Positions 1 through 6,612 of a stretch of 8,343 nt of DNA are shown piece after piece. A model generated the notes under the pieces. It saw only the letters and a list, made by a program, of their open reading frames with translations. It did no database searches and was not told the DNA's origin. This DNA is from BOG-908 sp964657885 (GTDB lineage Bacteria > Pseudomonadota > Alphaproteobacteria > Acetobacterales > Acetobacteraceae), in assembly GCA_964657885.1 (NCBI GenBank), contig CAZZWO010000136.1, positions 1 to 8,343 on the forward strand, written 5' to 3'. The number at the start of each line of letters is the position of its first letter. Within the stretch, counting starts at the first letter, position 1. The position numbers were made by a program, and so were the translations under genes.

Positions 1-2128
1 GCGCGAACAGGTCGGTGTAGGTGGCCGGGTTGCTGCGCGGCGTGCGCCCGATCGGTGACTGGTCGATGTCGATGATCTTGTCGAGCTCACCCAAACCGTC
101 GATGCGGGTGTGCGCCGACGGCACCTCGCCCGATCCCATCAGCCGCCGCGACGCCGCCTTGTAGAGCGTGTCGATCACCAGCGTCGATTTGCCGCCGCCC
201 GATACGCCGGTGACGCAGGTGAAGGTGCCGAGCGGAAACGATGCGTTAACCTGCTTGAGGTTATGTCCGGTGGCGCCGACCACCGTCAGCACCCGCTTTT
301 TGTCATAGGGCCGCCGAACCGCCGGCACGTCGATCCGGCGCCGCCCGCTCAGGTAGTCGCCGGTGAGCGAGGCAGGGTTGGCGGCGACTTCGGCTGGCGT
401 TCCCTGCGCGATGACATGGCCGCCGTTCATGCCGGCACGCGGCCCCATGTCGATCAGGAAGTCCGCCTGGCGGATCGCGTCTTCGTCGTGCTCGACCACC
501 AGCACCGTGTTGCCCAGGCTTTTCAGCCGTTGCAGCGTGCCGAGCAGCCTTTCGTTGTCGCGTTGGTGCAGGCCGATCGACGGCTCGTCCAGCACGTACA
601 ACACGCCGGTCAGGCCGCTGCCGATCTGGCTGGCGAGCCGGATGCGCTGGCTCTCGCCGCCGGACAAGGTGGTCGAACCGCGCGACAGGCTGAGGTAGTC
701 GAGCCCGACATCGACCAGGAACTGCAGGCGCTCGACAATCTCGCGCAGGATGCGGCGCGCGATCTCCAGACGCTGCGGCGTCAGCGTGGCGCCGACCGAC
801 TGGAACCACGCCAGCGCCTGCCGGATCGACAGGTCCGAGGCTTCGGCGATGGTCCGCCGGTCGATCTTCACGGCCAGCGCTTCGGGTTTCAAACGCGCGC
901 CGTGGCAGACTTCGCAGGGCTTTTCCGCCTGATAGCGGCTCATCTCCTCGCGCACCCAGGCGCTGTCGGTTTCCCGCCAGCGGCGCTCCAGGTTCTTCAG
1001 CACGCCCTCGAACGGCTTCTTCACCGTGTAGGCGCGGGCGCTGTCCTTGTAGGTCATCTCGACCGGCTCGGTGCCCGACCCGTTCAGGATCGCGTCGCGC
1101 ACCCGTTCGGGCAGCTCGGCCCAGGGGGTGCGCGTGGTCACCTTGTAGTGCCGCGCCAGGCTTTGCAGCGTCTGGTCGAAATACGGGCTCATCGCGCCGG
1201 TCCACGGGGCCACCGCACCCTCGGCCAAGCTGCGGCGCTCGTCCGGGATCACCATCTCAGGGTCGAAGAACGTCTCGACACCCAGGCCGTCGCAGGCGGG
1301 GCAGGCGCCGTGCGGGCTGTTGAAGCTGAACAGCCGGGGCTCGATCTCCTCGATGGTGAAGCCGCTCACCGGGCAGGCAAACCGCGAGGAAAACACCGTG
1401 CGCTCGGCATTGTCCGCATTTTCGGCATAGACGATGCCGTCCGGCACCATGCCCAGGCCGGTTTCGAAACTATCGGCCAGCCGCTGCTCCGCGCCCGCGC
1501 GCACCACCACCCGATCGACCACCGCCTCGACCGTGTGCTTGGTCTTGCGGTTCAGCGCCGGCACGTCCGCGATGTCGTAGAGCTTACCGTCCACCTTGGC
1601 GCGGGTGAAGCCGCGGCGCTGCAGTTCCGCCAGTTCCTTGCGGTACTCGCCTTTCCGGTCGCGCACCACCGGCGCCAGCAGCAGCAGCCGCGTGCCTTCG
1701 CGCATCGCCATCACCCGATCGACCATCTGGCTGACCGTCTGCGCCTCGATCGGCAGGCCGGTGGCCGGCGAATACGGAACGCCCGCGCGGGCCCACAGCA
1801 GCCGCATGTAGTCGTGGATTTCGGTGACGGTGCCGACAGTGCTGCGCGGGTTGCGGCTGGTGGTCTTCTGCTCGATGGAAATGGCCGGCGAAAGGCCATC
1901 GATGCTGTCCACGTCCGGCTTGCCCATCAACTCCAGGAACTGGCGGGCGTAGCTGGACAGGCTTTCGACGTAGCGGCGCTGGCCCTCGGCATAGATCGTA
2001 TCGAACGCGAGCGACGATTTGCCGCTGCCGGACAGGCCGGTGATGACGGTCAACTGGTCGCGCGGGATTTCCACGTCGATGTTCTTGAGGTTGTGCTCTC
2101 GGGCACCTCGGACGACGATTGACGACAC
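1..2128 (-). CDS. uvrA: UvrA, excinuclease ABC subunit A (partial, C-terminus beyond window)
   Basis: UvrA is the cytoplasmic damage-recognition ATPase of nucleotide excision repair; it loads UvrB on lesions. The first 709 codons are visible of roughly 950 in the family. Seen in order: N-terminal Walker A GLSGSGKS (residues 31-38, Lys37), a Q-loop region around SIEQKTT, the UvrB-binding/insertion region with a zinc-finger-like segment (Cys252, Cys276, Cys279), the ABC signature LSGGES (488-493) with LDEPSIGLHQRD just after it, and the second Walker A GVSGGGKST (Lys647). The C-terminal zinc finger and second signature lie outside the window. The GTG start at 2128 is forced: a TAA stop is directly before it in frame, and the conserved N-terminus (SSIVVRGAREHNL) follows at once. 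A GGGGG Shine-Dalgarno lies 6 nt upstream. The frame was checked at several points and is intact. Oddity: Ser255 replaces one zinc-ligand cysteine. Confidence 0.97.
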   Translation of the reverse strand, partial: MSSIVVRGAREHNLKNIDVEIPRDQLTVITGLSGSGKSSLAFDTIYAEGQRRYVESLSSYARQFLELMGKPDVDSIDGLSPAISIEQKTTSRNPRSTVGTVTEIHDYMRLLWARAGVPYSPATGLPIEAQTVSQMVDRVMAMREGTRLLLLAPVVRDRKGEYRKELAELQRRGFTRAKVDGKLYDIADVPALNRKTKHTVEAVVDRVVVRAGAEQRLADSFETGLGMVPDGIVYAENADNAERTVFSSRFACPVSGFTIEEIEPRLFSFNSPHGACPACDGLGVETFFDPEMVIPDERRSLAEGAVAPWTGAMSPYFDQTLQSLARHYKVTTRTPWAELPERVRDAILNGSGTEPVEMTYKDSARAYTVKKPFEGVLKNLERRWRETDSAWVREEMSRYQAEKPCEVCHGARLKPEALAVKIDRRTIAEASDLSIRQALAWFQSVGATLTPQRLEIARRILREIVERLQFLVDVGLDYLSLSRGSTTLSGGESQRIRLASQIGSGLTGVLYVLDEPSIGLHQRDNERLLGTLQRLKSLGNTVLVVEHDEDAIRQADFLIDMGPRAGMNGGHVIAQGTPAEVAANPASLTGDYLSGRRRIDVPAVRRPYDKKRVLTVVGATGHNLKQVNASFPLGTFTCVTGVSGGGKSTLVIDTLYKAASRRLMGSGEVPSAHTRIDGLGELDKIIDIDQSPIGRTPRSNPATYTDLFA

Positions 2129-2151
2129 TTAGAACCCCCGAGAAGCAAAGG

Positions 2152-2192
2152 CCAGGGCGCTGCCCTGGACCCGCTGGGGCCCGCGGCCCCAG
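2152..2192. repeat. Double-hairpin intergenic element, likely dispersed repeat
   Basis: Two tight perfect hairpins lie side by side between uvrA and the SDR gene. The first is CCAGGGC (2152-2158), loop GCT, GCCCTGG (2162-2168). After ACCCG the second is CTGGGGCC (2174-2181), loop CGC, GGCCCCAG (2185-2192). Both have 3-nt loops. The pattern 'gccctggacccgctggggcc...ggccccagacccc' resembles REP-like sequences I remember as frequent between genes in Acetobacteraceae and relatives; that recognition is from memory. It lies 3' of the SDR and 5' of uvrA on the same strand, so it could stabilise or end the SDR transcript, or form the 5' leader of uvrA mRNA. Neither strand has a proper T-tract after a hairpin, so a classical intrinsic terminator is unlikely. 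Confidence 0.6.
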
Positions 2193-2198
2193 ACCCCT

Positions 2199-2204
2199 AT
2201 TATA
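2199..2204 (-). promoter_or_regulatory. Candidate -10 box for uvrA
   Basis: The minus strand reads TATAAT, a perfect -10 hexamer, in the only AT-rich patch between the SDR stop and uvrA. The expected start point would fall near 2192, at the foot of the double hairpin. No good -35 is present at 16-18 bp spacing (the hexamer at 17 bp reads ACCCTC) and there is no extended -10. The call rests on one box only. No LexA-type GTTC-N7-GTTC box is seen nearby. Confidence 0.3.
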
Positions 2205-2215
2205 TAGGTTAGCGA

Positions 2216-2989
2216 TTAGAAGAGGGTGTAGCCGCCGTCGATCAGGATGTCGCTGCCGGTGTGCCAGGATGACGCGTCGCTCATCAGATACACCGCAATG
2301 CCGCCGAAATCGGCCGGCTTGCCCCAGCGGCGCATCGGGATCCTGGGCTTCACGTTGCCGGCAAACCGCTCCGACGCGAAAGCATCCGCAGTCATCTCCG
2401 TCTCCACCCAACCCGGCAGGATCGAATGCGCCCTGATGCCGTGCCTCGCATATTCGACCGCCAGGGCCCGCATCATCGAGACCACGGCTCCCTTCGATGC
2501 GCCATAATGCTCGTTCCTGGCCGCACCCATGACCGCGGCCATCGATGATGTCGCAACCAGCACGCCACCGCCGCCCCTGGCCACCATGTGGCGCGCGCCG
2601 GCCCGCAGCGTCAGGAACACGCCGTCGAGGTTGATCCGCATCACCCGCCGCCACTCATCCAGGCTCATCTCGCCGAAGGACGGGGTGCCGCGGCCGCCAA
2701 CCCCGGCATTGGCGAAACAGCCATCCACCCGGCCAAACCGCTCCAGCGTCCGGGCAAACGCCGCATCCACCGCTGCCTCGTCGCCGACGTCGCAGGCGAA
2801 AGCCTCCACCTCGGTGCCATGCTGCCGCAATTGCGCGACCGCCGCCTGGTTCTTCGCCTCGCTCGTCCCCCAGATGGCGATGTGGGCGCCGGCCAGCGCC
2901 AGCCCCTCGGCGAACCCGAGGCCGATCCCGCCATTGCCGCCGGTGACCAGCGCCACCTTGCCGGAAAGATCGAAAGCCGGATGCGCCAT
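2216..2989 (-). CDS. Short-chain dehydrogenase/reductase (classical SDR), substrate unknown
   Basis: A 257-residue NAD(P)-dependent oxidoreductase of the classical SDR family, cytoplasmic, with a Rossmann fold. Seen in the protein: the cofactor-binding glycine motif TGGNGGIG (16-23), CDVGD (66-70) after the third strand, NAG (94-96), and a catalytic tetrad Asn120, Ser149, Tyr162, Lys166 (YGASK, 162-166). The family-typical end TGSDILIDGGY is present, so it is full length. The ATG at 2989 is preceded by AGAGGA with a good spacer; an upstream in-frame ATG at 3118 would add 43 residues with no SDR homology and no comparable ribosome site. FabG, gluconate 5-dehydrogenase and sugar or polyol dehydrogenases share these motifs, so no substrate can be named. 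It lies upstream of uvrA on the same strand (87-bp gap) and divergent from ssb, with no obvious link to repair. The minus strand carries TATAGA at 3018-3023 as a weak -10, without a credible -35. Confidence 0.9.
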   Translation of the reverse strand: MAHPAFDLSGKVALVTGGNGGIGLGFAEGLALAGAHIAIWGTSEAKNQAAVAQLRQHGTEVEAFACDVGDEAAVDAAFARTLERFGRVDGCFANAGVGGRGTPSFGEMSLDEWRRVMRINLDGVFLTLRAGARHMVARGGGGVLVATSSMAAVMGAARNEHYGASKGAVVSMMRALAVEYARHGIRAHSILPGWVETEMTADAFASERFAGNVKPRIPMRRWGKPADFGGIAVYLMSDASSWHTGSDILIDGGYTLF

Positions 2990-3039
2990 GTGTTTCCTCT
3001 TTTGAAAGGTTCGATGATCTATAAGGTGTGAGGCCCTGA

Positions 3040-3076
3040 ACGCCCGCTTCGTGACGCCGTTCTTGCACGCCCGCTT
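3040..3076. repeat. Pair of 10-bp direct repeats in the SDR-ssb divergent region
   Basis: ACGCCCGCTT occurs at 3040-3049 and again at 3067-3076, 27 bp apart start to start, in the 146-bp divergent region (2990-3135). The second copy abuts the likely ssb promoter. They could be regulator sites or chance in GC-rich sequence. No palindromic operator or SOS box is visible in this gap. Confidence 0.4.
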
Positions 3077-3104
3077 GGTTTCGCCTCTTGTGCTGGGATA
3101 TAGG
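3075..3104 (+). promoter_or_regulatory. Weak promoter candidate for ssb
   Basis: TTGGTT (3075-3080) and TATAGG (3099-3104) are separated by 18 bp, about 30 bp ahead of the ssb start. They match consensus at 3/6 and 4/6 positions, so the evidence is modest. The stretch GGGATATAGG is the only AT-rich patch on this side of the gap. Confidence 0.25.
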
Positions 3105-3135
3105 CGCGACAGACGCAACCAGGGGTTCGGCGATC

Positions 3136-3648
3136 ATGGCAGGCAGCGTGAACAAGGTGATCCTGATCGGAAATCTGGGACGCGACCCCGAGGCCCGGAC
3201 GATGCAGAACGGCGGCAAGGTGGTGTCGTTCTCGATCGCCACCAGCGAGTCGTGGAACGACAAAGGCAGCGGGGAGCGGCGCGAGAAAACCCAGTGGCAC
3301 CGGATTGCCATCTTCAACGAGAAGCTGGGCGAGATTGCCGAGAAATACCTGAAGAAGGGCTCGACGGTTTACATCGAAGGTTCGCTGGAAAGCCGCAAAT
3401 ACACCGACAAGGACGGCGTGGAGCGCGAGACGTTCGAGGTGGTGCTGAGCCGCTTCCGTGGCGAGCTGACCCTGCTGGGCGGCCGCGCCGAAGGAGGCAG
3501 CAGCTTCAGCGGGGAAGGCGGCGGTGGCTACCAGCCCCGCGAGCGCGCTCCGGCCGGCCGCCCGGCTGCGTCCAATGCCCGCCCAGGCACCAGCGCCCCA
3601 TCTTGGGAGCCCGCGGGCGGCGACCTGGACGACGAAATCCCGTTCTGA
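3136..3648 (+). CDS. ssb: Single-stranded DNA-binding protein SSB
   Basis: A 170-residue SSB that coats single-stranded DNA in replication, recombination and repair and recruits partner proteins by its C-terminal tip. The OB-fold spans about residues 4-112, starting SVNKVILIGNLGRDPE, with the ssDNA-stacking aromatics Trp40, Trp54 and Phe60 at the positions known from E. coli. A Gly/Pro/Arg-rich disordered linker follows (about 115-160), then the acidic tip DLDDEIPF (163-170) that binds partner proteins. Length is ordinary for a bacterial SSB. The ATG at 3136 gives the canonical N-terminus MAGSVNKV; an in-frame ATG at 3088 would add 16 residues unlike the family. AGGGG at 3121-3125 is the probable ribosome site, with a rather long spacer of 10 nt. 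It is divergent from the SDR rather than from uvrA. No SOS box is seen upstream. Confidence 0.97.
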   Translation: MAGSVNKVILIGNLGRDPEARTMQNGGKVVSFSIATSESWNDKGSGERREKTQWHRIAIFNEKLGEIAEKYLKKGSTVYIEGSLESRKYTDKDGVERETFEVVLSRFRGELTLLGGRAEGGSSFSGEGGGGYQPRERAPAGRPAASNARPGTSAPSWEPAGGDLDDEIPF

Positions 3649-3651
3649 GCT

Positions 3652-3679
3652 GGCGGACGACCGCCGGGTGACACCGGCG
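3652..3679 (+). other. Overlapping alternative hairpins just after ssb
   Basis: Right after the ssb stop are two mutually exclusive stems: GGCGG/CCGCC (3652-3656 with 3661-3665) and CGCCGG/CCGGCG (3662-3667 with 3674-3679). The second is followed only by GTTGCGGCTGGTTT, not a true T-tract. It may be a weak or factor-assisted terminator for ssb, or a 3' stabilising structure. Confidence 0.3.
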
Positions 3680-3690
3680 TTGCGGCTGGT

Positions 3691-3719
3691 TTGGCACCGG
3701 CCTAAACCCCATGTAGAAA
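3691..3719 (+). promoter_or_regulatory. Candidate sigma-70 promoter for gyrA operon
   Basis: TTGGCA (3691-3696, 5/6 match to -35) and TAGAAA (3714-3719, 4/6 match to -10) lie exactly 17 bp apart. Transcription would begin near 3726 and leave a leader of about 58 nt before the TTG start of gyrA. This is the best promoter match in the window and would also drive coaD and both cyclophilins. Confidence 0.5.
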
Positions 3720-3783
3720 GCCCCACCCGGGCCCGCACGCAGCGCGCCTGGCATAACGGCTAACACCTGGGCAGCATTAAACT

Positions 3784-6612
3784 TTGAGCGACACGACCGA
3801 CGATCCCGAACGCCCTCTGCCACCCGGAGAGGGCGGGCCTGGCGACACCCAGCCTGTGACGCTCGAGGAGGAGATGCAACGCTCCTACCTCGCCTACGCC
3901 ATGTCTGTGATCGTCAGCCGCGCCCTGCCGGACGCGCGCGACGGGCTGAAGCCGGTGCACCGCCGCATCCTGTACGGCATGAACGAGGCCGGCTACACGC
4001 CGGACAAGCCCTACCGTAAGTCGGCAAAGATCGTCGGCGACGTGATGGGCAGCTACCATCCGCACGGCGACTCGAGCATCTACGACGCGGCCGTCCGCAT
4101 GGCGCAGCCGTTCTCGATCCGGCTGCCGCTGATCGACGGCCAGGGCAATTTCGGCTCGGTCGATGGCGACCCGCCGGCGGCGATGCGTTACACGGAAATG
4201 CGGCTGTCCCGGGCAGGCATGTTCCTGCTCGCCGACATCGACAAGGACACTGTCGATTTCCAGCCGAACTACGACGAGAGCACGCAAGAGCCCGTCGTTC
4301 TTCCCTCGGCTTACCCGAACCTCCTGGTGAACGGCGCCGAAGGTATTGCGGTGGGCATGGCGACCCGCATCCCGCCGCATAATCCCGGCGAGATCATCGA
4401 TGCGACGCTGGCGCTGATCGCCGACCCAGCCACGTCGCTGGACGACCTGATGAAGATTGTTCCCGCACCGGATTTCCCGACCGGCGGGTTGATCATCGGG
4501 CGCGCCGGCATCCGCAGCGCGTTCGAAACCGGCCGTGGATCGCTGACGCTGCGTGCTCGCTGCGAGTTCGAGGAGGTGCGCAAGGACCGCACCGCGATCA
4601 TCATCACCGAACTGCCCTATCAGGTGAACAAGGCGACGCTGCAGGAACGCATCGCCGAGCTGGTGCGTGCCAAGCAGATAGAAGGCATCGGCGACATTCG
4701 CGACGAGAGCGATCGCCAAGGCATGCGCGTGGTGATCGAGCTGCGGCGCGATGCAACGCCCGAAGTGGTGCTGAACCAGCTTTTCCGTTTCACCAACATG
4801 CAGATCAGCTTCGGCTGCAACATGCTGGCACTCGATCGCGGCCGCCCTCGCACGATGGGTCTGAAGGACCTGTTGATGTGCTTCGTCGACTTCCGCGAGG
4901 AGGTCATCCTTCGACGCAGCCGGCATGATCTGGCGAAGGCGCGCGAACGGGCGCATCTGCTGGTCGGCTACTCGATCGCCGTTGCGAACATCGACGAGGT
5001 GATCAGGTTGATCCGCGCCAGCCCCGATGCGGCCGCGGCGCGCACCGCGCTTATGGCGGTCGATTGGCCGGCCGGCGATGTCGCTGCATTGTTGGCGCTG
5101 ATCGACGATAGCGGCAACATCATCATCGGCGATCGCGTGCGCCTGACCGAAGTGCAGGCGCGTGGCATTCTCGATCTACGCCTGCAACGCCTGACCGGGC
5201 TTGAGCGCGAGAAGATCGATGCCGAGCTGACCGAGGTCGCTGCGCGCATCGCAGAACTTCTCGAAATTATCGCGAGCCGCCCGCGCCGCATGGAAGTGAT
5301 GCGCGACGAGCTTCTGCGTGTGCGCGAGGAGATTGCGACGCCGCGCCTGAGTGCGATTGTCGATTATGCCGCCGACCAGGACGACGAAAGCCTGATCGAG
5401 CCCGGGCAGATGGTGGTGACGATCACCCGCGACGGTTTCATCAAGCGCACCCCTCTCGAGACCTATCGCGCGCAGAATCGCGGCGGCAGGGGGCGCATCG
5501 CGTCGGGCACGCGCGGCGACGATATCGTGGCGCGCAGTTTCAACGCGCACACGCACCAATGGGTGTTGTTCTTCTCCAGCGGCGGCAAGGCTTTTCGCGA
5601 AAAGGTCTGGCGCCTGCCCGAAGCAAGCCCGACTGCGAAAGGCCGTGCGCTGGTGAACCTGCTGCCCGAACTGGGGGCCGACAAGATCACCACCGTGTTG
5701 CCGCTGCCGCAGGATGAGAGCCTTTGGGAGAGCCTGCATCTGGTGTTCGCGACATCCAGCGGCACGGTGCGGCGCAACCGGCTGTCGGATTTTGGACGTA
5801 TCCGCACCAACGGCCTGATCGCCATGAAGCTGGACGAGGGCGATCACCTCATCGGTGTGGCAACCTGCCGCGACGGCGATGACGTGTTTTTGGCAACTCG
5901 CCTGGGCCGCTGCATACGGTTCCAAATCAGCGATGAGACGTTGCGGGTGTTCTCCGGCCGCGAAAGCGCCGGCGTTCGCGGCATAAGATTGTCCGCCCAG
6001 GATGAGGTGAACAGCCTCGCCGTGCTGCGGCATGTGGACACCACGAACAGTGAACGGGCCGCATTCCTGCGCACCATCGCCGCACGCCGCCGAAACAGCG
6101 GTTACGAGGAGGAGGCGGCCGAAGTGGCTGCCGAGCCAGCGGCCATCACGGAGAACGGCCAGGATGATGACGACGTATCCACCGAGCTGACACTCACTTA
6201 CGACCGCATCGCAGAGTTGGAGGCGGCCGAGGAGATCCTGCTGACGGTGACGAATGGCGGCTTCGGCAAGCGTTCATCCGCATACGATTACCGGGTGACC
6301 GGCCGCGGTGGACAGGGCATCACGAACATCATGCTGGCGCCGCGCAACGGCACCGCGGTTGTTGCAACCTTGCCGGTGCGGCGAGGCGACGATGTGATGC
6401 TGGTGACCGACGCCGGCCGGCTGATCCGCGTTCCCGCCGACCAGGTGCGCATCACCGCGCGCCAGACCATGGGCGTGACGCTGTTCCGCCTGAGTGATGG
6501 CGAGCGCGTCACCAGTATTTTCCCGGTGCTGGAAGGCGTAGCCCCAGCTTCCGACGAGATTGTGACGGACGAGGGTGGCGGGGCTCCGGACTTGGAGCCC
6601 GAAGGTGGCTGA
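3784..6612 (+). CDS. gyrA: DNA gyrase subunit A
   Basis: A 942-residue GyrA, the breakage-reunion subunit of gyrase (A2B2), which introduces negative supercoils into DNA. The N-terminal domain begins EEEMQRSYLAYAMSVIVSRAL. The active-site tyrosine is Tyr136 in RYTE (E. coli Tyr122). The quinolone region reads HPHGDSSIYD, so Ser97 and Asp101 (E. coli Ser83 and Asp87) are unmutated. The GyrA box QNRGGRGR (564-571) opens the DNA-wrapping C-terminal domain and separates it from ParC. An acidic low-complexity insert (about 757-817, with QDDDD) interrupts the C-terminal repeats, and the tail is acidic. The start is TTG at 3784: an in-frame TAA lies two codons upstream and the 30-residue lead before EEEM suits the family. 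The ribosome site before it is poor; GTG at 3856 is the alternative. It overlaps coaD by 8 nt. Confidence 0.97.
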   Translation: MSDTTDDPERPLPPGEGGPGDTQPVTLEEEMQRSYLAYAMSVIVSRALPDARDGLKPVHRRILYGMNEAGYTPDKPYRKSAKIVGDVMGSYHPHGDSSIYDAAVRMAQPFSIRLPLIDGQGNFGSVDGDPPAAMRYTEMRLSRAGMFLLADIDKDTVDFQPNYDESTQEPVVLPSAYPNLLVNGAEGIAVGMATRIPPHNPGEIIDATLALIADPATSLDDLMKIVPAPDFPTGGLIIGRAGIRSAFETGRGSLTLRARCEFEEVRKDRTAIIITELPYQVNKATLQERIAELVRAKQIEGIGDIRDESDRQGMRVVIELRRDATPEVVLNQLFRFTNMQISFGCNMLALDRGRPRTMGLKDLLMCFVDFREEVILRRSRHDLAKARERAHLLVGYSIAVANIDEVIRLIRASPDAAAARTALMAVDWPAGDVAALLALIDDSGNIIIGDRVRLTEVQARGILDLRLQRLTGLEREKIDAELTEVAARIAELLEIIASRPRRMEVMRDELLRVREEIATPRLSAIVDYAADQDDESLIEPGQMVVTITRDGFIKRTPLETYRAQNRGGRGRIASGTRGDDIVARSFNAHTHQWVLFFSSGGKAFREKVWRLPEASPTAKGRALVNLLPELGADKITTVLPLPQDESLWESLHLVFATSSGTVRRNRLSDFGRIRTNGLIAMKLDEGDHLIGVATCRDGDDVFLATRLGRCIRFQISDETLRVFSGRESAGVRGIRLSAQDEVNSLAVLRHVDTTNSERAAFLRTIAARRRNSGYEEEAAEVAAEPAAITENGQDDDDVSTELTLTYDRIAELEAAEEILLTVTNGGFGKRSSAYDYRVTGRGGQGITNIMLAPRNGTAVVATLPVRRGDDVMLVTDAGRLIRVPADQVRITARQTMGVTLFRLSDGERVTSIFPVLEGVAPASDEIVTDEGGGAPDLEPEGG

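Noticed and set aside
110..2122. Very long open frame on the plus strand opposite uvrA (670 codons)
   Set aside because: It is the antisense shadow of uvrA in GC-rich DNA. Its product is Arg/His/Ala/Gln-rich with no recognisable domain, while the minus frame encodes complete UvrA motifs.
2129..2150. GTTC-containing SOS box just before uvrA
   Set aside because: Only one GTTC half-site is present; the partner 7 nt away reads GCTT.
3093..3112. Possible LexA operator (CTG...CAG) upstream of ssb
   Set aside because: The half-sites are 14 bp apart instead of 10 and lack the flanking T/A, and the alphaproteobacterial GTTC-N7-GTTC form is absent.
2990..3118. N-terminal extension of the SDR to an ATG at 3118
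   Set aside because: The extra 43 residues are basic and unlike SDR proteins, and they cover the ssb promoter region. The ATG at 2989 has a good AGAGGA ribosome site and the normal family start.
4072..4086. Quinolone-resistance change in GyrA
   Set aside because: Ser97 and Asp101, the equivalents of E. coli Ser83 and Asp87, are both unmutated. Ser at the Ala84 site is not by itself evidence of resistance.
3760..4956. 398-codon minus-strand open frame opposite gyrA, and another at 5176-6033
   Set aside because: Both are shadows of gyrA, which encodes well-conserved motifs throughout. Neither shows a ribosome site or family features.
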